Assembly: GCF_030283205.1 (NCBI RefSeq)
Contig: NZ_JASNWF010000012.1
Coordinates: 124,001-188,000, forward strand
From: Actinomadura opuntiae
Lineage (GTDB): Bacteria; Actinomycetota; Actinomycetes; Streptosporangiales; Streptosporangiaceae
DNA: 64,000 bases
Reading direction: 5' to 3'
The notes under the pieces were generated by a model that searched no databases, was not told the DNA's origin, and saw only the letters and a program-made list of their open reading frames with translations. Shown in pieces: positions 7,997 through 15,760 of the stretch. The translations under genes were made by a program, and so were the position numbers. Every line of letters starts with the position of its first letter. The stretch's first letter is position 1.

Positions 7997-9522
7997 CCGC
8001 GGTCCTGCCGCCGCGGGCGGACGAGCGGCGCGCCCGCGGCGGTTTCGTGCGGCTGCTGCGCGCCGAGTGGACGAAGTTCCGGACCGTCCGGGGCTGGGTG
8101 ATCGGCATGGTCGTCGCCGCCGTCGTCACCGTGCTGATCGGGTTGTTCGGCACGGCCGGTCCCACGCTGGGCCATCCGCCGGACGCGATCCCGACGGGGC
8201 CGGACGGGCAGGCGGTGAACGACAGCTTCTACTTCGTGCACCGGACGCTCCAGGGCGACGGCTCGATCACGGTCCCGGTGACCTCGCTGACCGGCATCAT
8301 CAGCATGGGCCCGGACGAGCGGCGCGGCGTCGAGCCGTGGGCGAAGGCCGGAATCATCGTCAAGGACGGCCTGCGGCCCGGCTCGCACTATGCGGCGATC
8401 ATGGTGACCGGCGGCCACGGCGTCCGGATGCAGCACGACTACGTGCACGACACCGCCGCCCCGGACGCGGTCGCGTCCGCGCGGTGGCTGCGGCTCGTCC
8501 GGTCCGGCGACACCGTCACCGGTTTCGGCTCCGCCGACGGGACGCATTGGACGCGGGTGGGCTCCGCCCGGCTGCCCGGCCTGGCGTCGATGGCGCAGGT
8601 CGGCCCGTTCGTCGCGTCCCCCATGGACATCAAGGCGACCGCGCATGGCGCGGCCTTCGACCCCGCCGTCGCGACGGCGACGTTCGGGACGGTCGCCCTC
8701 TCCGGACGGTGGACGCCCGGTGCCTGGAAGGGCGAGCAGGTGAGAGGCGCCGGAACGTCCGGCAGCTACACCGACACGGTCCATGGCGGCTTCACCGAGA
8801 CGGGCGCGGGGCTGACGGTGACCGGTGCCGGCGACATCGCCCCGGTCGTCGGCGGCCCCGCCCTCGGCACCGGCTACACCCTGGAGAACCTGCTCGTCGG
8901 CGCGTTCGCCGGGATCCTCGTGGCGGCCGTCATCGGGGCGCTGTTCCTCTCCGCTGAGCACCGGCGCGGGCTGATCCGCATCACCTTCGCCGCGAGCCCC
9001 CGGCGCGGCCGGGTGCTGGCCGCGAAAGCTCTGGTCATCGGCTCGGTCGCGTTCGCGACGGGCCTGGCCGCCGCCGCGGTCACCGTCCCGCTGGCGACCG
9101 CGCGGGCGCGCGGGCACGGCTTCTTCATCCTGCCGACGCCCGCGTGGACGGAGGTGCGCGTCGTGGCCGGCACCGCGCTGCTGTTCGCGGTCGCGGCCGT
9201 CTTCGCTCTCGCCGTCGCCGCCGTGATCCGGCGCGGCGCGGCGGCCGTCACGATCATCGTCGCGGTGCTGGTCCTGCCCTACGTTCTGGCCACGGGCGGG
9301 CTGCTGCCGGACGGGCCGTCCGCGTGGCTGCTGCGGGTCACCCCGGCCGCCGGCTTCGCGATCCAGCAGACCGTCGTCCGGTATCCGCAGGTCGACACGC
9401 TCTACACGCCGTCCGCGGGCTATTTCCCGCTGCCGTCGTGGGCGGGCTTCGCCGTCCTGTGCGCTTACACCGCCGTGGCCCTGGCGGCCGCCTCGCACCT
9501 GCTCCGCCGGAGGGACGCATGA
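7993..9522 (+). CDS. ABC-2 permease with a large DUF1349/lectin-like extracytoplasmic insert
   Basis: The protein is 509 residues long. The start (LLRAEWTKFRTVRGWVIG) and one membrane helix (about 35-55) are typical of ABC-2 permeases. About 235 residues then intervene before the remaining helices (residues ~290-505). The insert has WAKAGIIVKDG, HYAAIMVTGG, RWLRLVRSGDTVTGF and SADGTHWTRVGS, the pattern of DUF1349/concanavalin-like beta-sandwich domains. Topology puts it outside the cell between helices 1 and 2. It may bind a surface glycan or ligand; that is inference. It is coupled to the ATPase (GTGA) and to the next permease (ATGA). Confidence 0.85.
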   Translation: MTAVLPPRADERRARGGFVRLLRAEWTKFRTVRGWVIGMVVAAVVTVLIGLFGTAGPTLGHPPDAIPTGPDGQAVNDSFYFVHRTLQGDGSITVPVTSLTGIISMGPDERRGVEPWAKAGIIVKDGLRPGSHYAAIMVTGGHGVRMQHDYVHDTAAPDAVASARWLRLVRSGDTVTGFGSADGTHWTRVGSARLPGLASMAQVGPFVASPMDIKATAHGAAFDPAVATATFGTVALSGRWTPGAWKGEQVRGAGTSGSYTDTVHGGFTETGAGLTVTGAGDIAPVVGGPALGTGYTLENLLVGAFAGILVAAVIGALFLSAEHRRGLIRITFAASPRRGRVLAAKALVIGSVAFATGLAAAAVTVPLATARARGHGFFILPTPAWTEVRVVAGTALLFAVAAVFALAVAAVIRRGAAAVTIIVAVLVLPYVLATGGLLPDGPSAWLLRVTPAAGFAIQQTVVRYPQVDTLYTPSAGYFPLPSWAGFAVLCAYTAVALAAASHLLRRRDA

Positions 9523-10313
9523 CACCCGCACTTCCCTTCGCGCGGGCGCTGCACGCGGAGTGGACGAAGTTCCGCACCGAGGCCGGTCCCGTCTGGCTGC
9601 TGTTCGCCGCGATCGTCTCGACGGTCGCGATCAGCGCGGGGGTGGACGGCTCGTCGCACTGCGCGCCGCCCGACTGCGCGCCGGACGCCACCCGGCTCAG
9701 CCTGACCGGGGTGATGCTCGGGCAGGCCGCCGTCGCGATCCTCGCGGTGCTGGCCATCGGCAACGAGTACGGCACCGGGATGATCCGGACGACGTTCACC
9801 GCGATCCCGCGCCGTGCCACCGTCCTCGCCGCGAAGGCCGCCGTGCTCACCGGCACCGTCCTGGCGGCCGGGGCGGCCGCGGTCCTCGCGTCCCTGGGGG
9901 CCGGACGGCTCGTCCTGCCCGGCCGGGGGTTCACCGGCGCGCACGGCCATCCGCCGATCTCGCTCGCGGACGGCCCGACGCTGCGCGCCGCCGCGGGCTC
10001 CGTCCTCTACCTGGTGCTGATCGCGCTGCTCGCCCTGGGGGTGGCGACGGCCGTCCGGGATTCCGCCGCCGCCGTCGGCACCGTCCTCGGCCTGTTGTAC
10101 CTCTTCCCGATCGTCATCCACGTGATCGGCGACCCGGACTGGCAGCGCCGCCTGGAGAAGATCGCGCCGATGCCCGCCGGGCTGGCCGTCCAGGCCACCA
10201 CCGGCCTGTCCGGCCTGCCCATATCGCCGTGGCGGGGGCTCGGGGTGCTGGCCGTCTGGGCCGCCGGCGCCCTCCTGGCCGCGATCGTCCTGCTCCGCGC
10301 CCGCGACGCCTGA
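9519..10313 (+). CDS. ABC-2 family permease
   Basis: This 264-residue integral membrane protein starts LHAEWTKFRTEAGP, the same amphipathic opening as its neighbour. It has about six hydrophobic segments and the family motif GNEYGTGMIRTTFTAIPRR on the cytoplasmic loop. It lacks the lectin-like insert. A small SHCAPPDCAPD loop after helix 1 has two cysteines that could form a disulfide outside the cell. It is probably the partner of the larger permease in a heterodimeric exporter. Confidence 0.88.
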   Translation: MTPALPFARALHAEWTKFRTEAGPVWLLFAAIVSTVAISAGVDGSSHCAPPDCAPDATRLSLTGVMLGQAAVAILAVLAIGNEYGTGMIRTTFTAIPRRATVLAAKAAVLTGTVLAAGAAAVLASLGAGRLVLPGRGFTGAHGHPPISLADGPTLRAAAGSVLYLVLIALLALGVATAVRDSAAAVGTVLGLLYLFPIVIHVIGDPDWQRRLEKIAPMPAGLAVQATTGLSGLPISPWRGLGVLAVWAAGALLAAIVLLRARDA

Positions 10314-10467
10314 CGGGCCGGCAGGCGGTCTGATCAGCGGCGCGGACCCGGGGTGTGCACCGGTCCAAAGTGTCCGGAGGGTGACATTGTCAATGCGGTC
10401 ACTAGGCGCGGGGGAGAACGCGAGGGACATTCGGGTTCCGTGCTCGTGGTGACGTCGGGAGCCTGGT

Positions 10468-13400
10468 ATGCGCGTGCGGCCGGTGATCGGGATGCTGGTG
10501 GCGGGGCTGCTCGCGTGGGGGCCCGCCGCGTTCGCCGAGGGCGGCTTCCCCGCGTCGCCGCCGAACGACCCCGACTATGCCCGGGCCGAGGTGCAGGGGT
10601 GCGAGAACGGCGTCAACGGCGAGCAGCACGCGCTGTACTCGTTCATGCCGAAGTGCGCGCCGAACGCCAAGGACCCCGAGAACGCGTCCGGGATGTCGGT
10701 CGACAAGGCGTGGCGCGAGTACACGACCGGATCGCCGGACGTCGTCATCGCCTACGTCGAGGGCGGGATCAACTGGCACAACGGCGACGCCGCCGAACTG
10801 GCCGACAAGGTGTTCCTCAACACCGGCGAGCTGCCCAAGCCGGACGGGTCCTCCGGGTACGACAAGGACGGTGACGGCGCCGTCACCGCCGCCGACTACG
10901 CCGGCGACCCGCGCGTGAAGGACGCCAACGGCAACGGCCGCACCGACCCCGAGGACCTGATCGCCGCCTTCTCCAACGGCAAGGACGACGACGGCAACGG
11001 CTTCACCGACGACGTCTCCGGCTGGGACTTCTACGACCACCAGAACGACCCCGCCACCTACGACTCCACGTACGGGCACGCCAACGGCCAGATGAAGACG
11101 ATGGCCGCGCAGACGGACAACGGCGTGCAGGGCGCCGGGGTGTGCCCGCGCTGCCGGGTCCTGCCCGTCCGCGCCGGCCAGGAGGCCCTCGATCGGACGG
11201 ACGACCTGGCGCAGGCGTGGCTGTACGCGGCGCAGATGGGCGCGAAGGTGATCGTCAGCACGACCGCGGACCTCGGCTACTCCTCTTATATGCGGCAGAC
11301 CGTCGACAAGCTGTGGCGGGACGGCGTCGTCATGGTCGAGGCGAGCAACGACTTCGACTCCACCGATCACCAGGGCGGCATGTTCTGGCCGCACGTCATC
11401 CCGGGCAACGGCCTCGTCCCGAACAGCAAGGGCGTCCCTGACCCGCTGGCCAACACGTTGACCACCACCTACCGGACGCGCTCGGACCAGACGTCGTTCG
11501 GCGCCAAGGCGATGTTCTCCGTGGCCACCCAGGGCGGTTCGACGTCGGAGTCCACGCCGACGACCGGCGGGGTGTTCGGGCTGCTGCTGTCGTACGGGAT
11601 CCAGGTCGGCCGACCGCTGACGAACGAGGAGGCCGTCCAGGTCCTGCGCGCGACGGCCTCCGACATCGACGACCCGTCCCTGCCCTGGCCCGGCAAGCCC
11701 GGGTGGGACCGGCAGTACGGGTACGGACGGCCCAACGTCGCCAGGGCCATGCAGGCGGTGAAGGACGGCGCCGTCCCGCCCGTCGGCTCGATCACCGGCC
11801 CAGACTGGTACGCGCTTTACGATCCGACGACCACGGACTCGGTGGACGTCACCGGATACGTCGCCGCGCCACGGTCGTCCGGCTACCGGTACGAGCTGGA
11901 GTGGGCGCCCGGAATCGAGCCGTCCGACGGCGCCTTCAAGGAGGCCGGCTCCGGTTCGGGGACCTCGCCGCACGACGGGCCGATCGGCACGCTCGACCTG
12001 TCCCAGGTCCCGAAGTCGGTGTGGAACGAGCCGTACAGGCTGTCGGACGACAAGGCGCTGTCGGCCAGCGAGCAGTACACGGTCACGCTGCGGCTGCGCG
12101 TCTGGGACGCCTCCGGGCGCATGGCGGAGGAGCGGCGCGCCATCGCCGTCCACCATGATCCCGCCTTGCGCCCCGGCTTCCCCAAGAAGCTCGGCGTCGG
12201 CAACGAGAGCCAGCCCGCGATCACCGAGCTCCAGGGCCGGAAGGCGATCGTCTACGGCGACGGTGACGGCCGCGTGCACGCATTGGACGGCGCGTCCGGC
12301 AAGGAGCTGCCCGGCTGGCCCGTCACGACGCGGCCGACCGTCCCGCAGCACGCATATCCCGGCATCGACCCCGGACATGAGCCGGTCGTGGCGCCCGTCG
12401 CGATCGGCGACCTGCTCCACGACGGCGGCCACGAGGTGGTCGTGACCAGCACCACAGGCCGCACCTATGCCTTCGACGCGTCCGGACGGCTCCTGCCCGG
12501 CTGGCCGAAGACCCTCGAAGCAGGCGTGACGCCGCCTCCCATCCCGCGTCCCGCCCTGAAGTACACCCGGCTGCCCGTGCGCGGGGCGACCGCCTCACCG
12601 GTCCTGGTGGACCTCGACGGCGACGGGCGGCTCGACATCGTCCAGACCGGCTGGGACGGGCGCGTCCACGCCTGGCGCCCGGACGGCTCCGACCTGCCCG
12701 GATGGCCCGTCGAAGTGCACATGAGCAACGAACCGCCCGACGGGTACATCCGGATCGACGACCACAAGCTGCCCGGCACGCCCGCCGTCGCCGATCTCGA
12801 CGGCGACGGGAAGCCCGAGATCGTCCTCCGCTCGCAGCTGTCGGACAGCAAAGGCGGGGGAGAGCAGTTCTACGGGGCCAACTACGCGTTCGCCTACCAC
12901 GCGGACGGGAAGCCCGTATCGGGCTGGCCCGTCCGGCTGTCGTCGGTCATGACCTTCTACGGCAGCGCGCAGGAGTTCATCACCGAGGGCGTCAACCAGC
13001 CCGTCACGGCCGACGTGGACGGCGACGGTAAAGACGAGGTGGCCACCGGTCCGTCGTTCGGCCCCACCTACCTGATCTCCGGGACCGGCAAGATCCTGCG
13101 CGACTTCGGCCCGCTCGCCAACCCCGTCCTGGACCCGTCCGCCGTGCTGGGCGGCCATCTGCCCGCCGACGTCCCGCTCTCGTTCACCACGTCCGGGGCG
13201 TTCGGCCGGTTCGGGCCGCTCAACCGGCTGAGCTACACCGAGGGCGGATCGGGCGCCGCGTCCCTGGTCGCCGCGCTGCTGTTCCCCGGCAGCGGGCAGC
13301 CGATCGGCAACTACCAGCGCGGCTACGACGCCGCCACGGCCCTGCCCGTGCCGGGCTTCCCGCAGCGCCGGACGGGCCTGGCCTTCCTCGGCTCGCCGAT

Positions 13401-13698
13401 CATCGTGGACGTCACCGGCGACGGCCGCGCCGAGGTCGTCGGCGGCGGCGATACCTCCACGCTGCACGCCTTCGGCTGGTCGGGGCAGGCCGCGGGCTTC
13501 CCGCTCTTTACCGGCGGCTGGACGATCTGGTCCCCGTCAGCGGGCGATCTGGACGGCGACGGTAAAACCGATCTTGCCGTCACCACCCGCGAGGGCTACC
13601 TGTTCACCTGGAAAACCCAGGGCAAAGCCGCCGGCGCCGAGTGGCCGACCTACCACCACGACGACCGGCGCACAGGGCGCTACGGCCCCTTGGGCTGA
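10468..13698 (+). CDS. Secreted S8 subtilase-like protein with FG-GAP/VCBS repeats
   Basis: The protein is 1076 residues long. A signal peptide (about 1-24, ending AAFAEG) precedes a subtilisin-like domain (about 70-430). I read the His in TYGHANGQ, the oxyanion Asn in EASNDF and the Ser in GSTSESTPTTGG. The first-strand Asp of the triad appears as Glu (IAYVEGGINW), so activity is uncertain. Between strands lie EF-hand-like calcium loops (DKDGDGAVT, DANGNGRTDPED). From about residue 570 at least five DxDGDGxxD FG-GAP/VCBS motifs (DLDGDGRLDI, DVDGDGKDEV, DVTGDGRAEV) predict a calcium-bound propeller. It stands alone after the exporter operon. Confidence 0.85.
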   Translation: MRVRPVIGMLVAGLLAWGPAAFAEGGFPASPPNDPDYARAEVQGCENGVNGEQHALYSFMPKCAPNAKDPENASGMSVDKAWREYTTGSPDVVIAYVEGGINWHNGDAAELADKVFLNTGELPKPDGSSGYDKDGDGAVTAADYAGDPRVKDANGNGRTDPEDLIAAFSNGKDDDGNGFTDDVSGWDFYDHQNDPATYDSTYGHANGQMKTMAAQTDNGVQGAGVCPRCRVLPVRAGQEALDRTDDLAQAWLYAAQMGAKVIVSTTADLGYSSYMRQTVDKLWRDGVVMVEASNDFDSTDHQGGMFWPHVIPGNGLVPNSKGVPDPLANTLTTTYRTRSDQTSFGAKAMFSVATQGGSTSESTPTTGGVFGLLLSYGIQVGRPLTNEEAVQVLRATASDIDDPSLPWPGKPGWDRQYGYGRPNVARAMQAVKDGAVPPVGSITGPDWYALYDPTTTDSVDVTGYVAAPRSSGYRYELEWAPGIEPSDGAFKEAGSGSGTSPHDGPIGTLDLSQVPKSVWNEPYRLSDDKALSASEQYTVTLRLRVWDASGRMAEERRAIAVHHDPALRPGFPKKLGVGNESQPAITELQGRKAIVYGDGDGRVHALDGASGKELPGWPVTTRPTVPQHAYPGIDPGHEPVVAPVAIGDLLHDGGHEVVVTSTTGRTYAFDASGRLLPGWPKTLEAGVTPPPIPRPALKYTRLPVRGATASPVLVDLDGDGRLDIVQTGWDGRVHAWRPDGSDLPGWPVEVHMSNEPPDGYIRIDDHKLPGTPAVADLDGDGKPEIVLRSQLSDSKGGGEQFYGANYAFAYHADGKPVSGWPVRLSSVMTFYGSAQEFITEGVNQPVTADVDGDGKDEVATGPSFGPTYLISGTGKILRDFGPLANPVLDPSAVLGGHLPADVPLSFTTSGAFGRFGPLNRLSYTEGGSGAASLVAALLFPGSGQPIGNYQRGYDAATALPVPGFPQRRTGLAFLGSPIIVDVTGDGRAEVVGGGDTSTLHAFGWSGQAAGFPLFTGGWTIWSPSAGDLDGDGKTDLAVTTREGYLFTWKTQGKAAGAEWPTYHHDDRRTGRYGPLG

Positions 13699-13964
13699 CC
13701 TTGGAGGGCCCCGCATCCCCGCCGCCCCGAGATCGTTCCAACTTTTTTGGCGCCGGCGGACTGGCCCGCAGCCCGTGCGTGGCGGGCGTTTTGGGATGTC
13801 TTTGCTGGTGGAGCCGTGGTTTGGGACGCGCTTGACGAAATATGGGGCCCCTTGAACCTGTTGTGGATGTGTGACCGACGGGGAAGCCCGTCCGGGGCGC
13901 CCGCTTCGATCTGAACGAAGGGCGCATCGAGTCCCTGATCATCAGGACGGCCGATCAAGGCACG
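13699..13964. other. Intergenic region upstream of the riboswitch
   Basis: I see no gene here. The stretch is less GC-biased than its flanks and must contain the promoter of the riboswitch-led transcript. I could not assign -35/-10 boxes with confidence. Confidence 0.4.
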
Positions 13965-14112
13965 TCCGCCGCCGAGTCCGCACAGCGCCGATCACGGCCA
14001 CGCGGAGCCGGGGACCCACCGAAACACCGGGGTGAATCCGCACCCCCGCATGCGCGGGGCCGCGGTAGGGCCACTTCCACGCCCGAACCCGACAGCTAAC
14101 CCGGTAGGCGGA
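13965..14112 (+). promoter_or_regulatory. Cyclic di-AMP riboswitch (ydaO/yuaA type)
   Basis: The leader of the CHAP gene contains the conserved ydaO blocks in order: GGAGCCGGGGACCCA, GGGGTGAATCCGC, TAGGGCCACTTCC, then CCCGAACCCGACAGCTAACC and GGTAGGCG. The outer stem pairs TCCGCC (13965-13970) with GGCGGA (14107-14112). In Actinobacteria this riboswitch precedes resuscitation-promoting factors and cell-wall hydrolases and usually shuts expression off when c-di-AMP is high. The start codon is 27 bases downstream, so control could be by terminator or by access to the ribosome site. Confidence 0.88.
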
Positions 14113-14139
14113 CTGGAAGAACCTCAGGAGAACCTTCTC

Positions 14140-14847
14140 ATGACCGCTCGTACCTTCGACCTGACCAAGCGCATGGGCACCCGCGTCGCCGCCGGCGCCG
14201 TCCTCTCCCTGGCCGGTGCCTTCGGCTTCGCCTCGCTGGTCCCGTCCGCCCACGCCGACACCAAGCCGGCGCACACCGCGCACGTCGTCGCCGCGTCCAA
14301 GGCCGACGCCGCGTCCAAGACCGACGCCAAGGGCGCCGAGACCGGCGGCCGGGCCGCCCGTACCGGCGCGACCGCGCAGGACGTCATCAAGCTGGCGCGC
14401 ACCCAGATCGGCACCCACGAGGACGGGTCCGGCAACAGCAAGTTCAACGACTGGTACGTCGACTCCTCGCTGGGCCAGATCAACGCCCACCGCATCGGCG
14501 CCAAGAGCGCCACGGTCTACAAGGGCCAGTCCTGGTGCGACATGTTCGTGTCCTGGCTGGGCCAGAACACCGGCACCAAGGGCATGGGCGCCGACGCCTA
14601 CACCGTCAGCCACGCCCAGTGGTTCAAGAAGACCGGCCGCTTCGGCCAGACTCCGAAGCCCGGCGCGGTGGTCTTCTTCGCCTGGAACGGCGGCGGCATC
14701 AAGGGCATCGACCACGTCGGCATCGTCGTGAAGGACAACCACGACGGCACCATCTCCACCATCGAGGGCAACACCAGCGACGCCGTCAAGGCGAAGGTGC
14801 GCGACACCTCGATGGTCGCCGGCTACGGCTACCCCGAGTACCGGTGA
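14140..14847 (+). CDS. Secreted CHAP-domain peptidoglycan hydrolase
   Basis: The protein is 235 residues long. The signal peptide (about 1-40, ending PSAHADT) follows an RBS AGGAG (14126-14130). After an Ala/Lys/Thr-rich linker comes a CHAP amidase/endopeptidase domain (about 90-235) with the catalytic Cys in GQSWCDMFVSW, the catalytic His in GIDHVGIV and the following Asn/Glu in IEGNTSD. It should cut the peptide part of peptidoglycan outside the membrane. The c-di-AMP riboswitch upstream fits a role in growth, germination or osmotic adjustment of the wall. Confidence 0.92.
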   Translation: MTARTFDLTKRMGTRVAAGAVLSLAGAFGFASLVPSAHADTKPAHTAHVVAASKADAASKTDAKGAETGGRAARTGATAQDVIKLARTQIGTHEDGSGNSKFNDWYVDSSLGQINAHRIGAKSATVYKGQSWCDMFVSWLGQNTGTKGMGADAYTVSHAQWFKKTGRFGQTPKPGAVVFFAWNGGGIKGIDHVGIVVKDNHDGTISTIEGNTSDAVKAKVRDTSMVAGYGYPEYR

Positions 14848-14997
14848 CCCCGGGCCGCACCGCGGCCCCTCCCTCCCGCACCGACCAGCGGTGCTCCCCC
14901 CTTCCCTCCCCCGCACGATCACGACCACGTGCCGTGCGCCGGACCCCTCATGCCCGAACGGCGTGACCCGGCGCCCGTCTCCGAGCGAAGGATGCAC

Positions 14998-15597
14998 ATG
15001 CAGCAGCGAGCCATCGACACCGCCCTGACCGCCCTGACCGGTACCGCCCTCGCGGGCATGCTGGTCGCGGGCGCGGCGGTCGAGAGCGCCCACGGCGCCC
15101 CGGCGGACGAGCCGATGGCGCACAAGGTCACCGGGCAGCAGCACGTGACCGGGCAGCACGAGAAGACCTCCCGCCACACCGCCGGCAAGGCCGCGGCCAA
15201 GACCCGCGGCGTCCTGGCCGGCAGCACCACCGCGTCCTACTTCTGGGACGACGGCTCCGGGGTGAACGGCGACACCGGCGCCCCCGCGAGCGGCAAGCCG
15301 ATGCAGAAGGGCCTGTTCGCCAGCCCGAGCTGGCCCATGAACACCAAGGTGAAGGTCAGCTACAAGGGCCGCAGCGTCACCGGCTTCGTCGGCGACCGCG
15401 GGCCGGGCGAGCCGTCGCACCGCGGCGTCATGCTCGACCTGGACACCTACACCTTCCGCAAGCTGGTGGACGGCAAGAAGCCGGCGAGCAAGTACGACAC
15501 CGGCACCTCGGTCGGCCACCTGAAGGGCGTCAAGTACCAGGTCCTCTCCTGGGGCCACGGCGCCGGCAAGAAGGGCACCCCCAAGCCCCTCGGCTGA
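14998..15597 (+). CDS. Secreted RlpA-like double-psi beta-barrel protein
   Basis: The protein is 199 residues long. A signal peptide (about 1-35, ending SAHGAPA) is followed by a His/Lys-rich linker and a DPBB domain with ASYFWDDG, NGDTGAPASG, VSYKGRSVTGFVGDRGPG and MLDLDTYTFRKL, resembling RlpA-type lytic transglycosylases and actinobacterial wall-associated DPBB proteins. I chose the second ATG (14998) because AAGG (14988-14991) abuts the first ATG (14992) and is well spaced from the second. It lies about 150 bp after the CHAP gene with no clear terminator between, so it may share the riboswitch-controlled transcript. Confidence 0.82.
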   Translation: MQQRAIDTALTALTGTALAGMLVAGAAVESAHGAPADEPMAHKVTGQQHVTGQHEKTSRHTAGKAAAKTRGVLAGSTTASYFWDDGSGVNGDTGAPASGKPMQKGLFASPSWPMNTKVKVSYKGRSVTGFVGDRGPGEPSHRGVMLDLDTYTFRKLVDGKKPASKYDTGTSVGHLKGVKYQVLSWGHGAGKKGTPKPLG

Positions 15598-15642
15598 CCC
15601 GCCGCGGACCGCGTCTCCGGACTCCCCGCGAGCCCGACCCGG

Positions 15643-15676
15643 ACCCCGCCCTCGTCCCACCGGACGAGGGCGGGGT
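15643..15676 (+). terminator. Intrinsic terminator after the RlpA-like gene
   Basis: A perfect 15-bp stem (15643-15657 with 15662-15676) and a 4-base loop are followed by CTTCC. It ends the cell-wall hydrolase transcript. Confidence 0.85.
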
Positions 15677-15760
15677 CTTCCGCGTCGCGGAGCGGCCCGG
15701 AGCGCATCGACGACAATTGCCGCTGATCGGGGAAGAGCGTAACTTCTTGGCGGGATCCGG

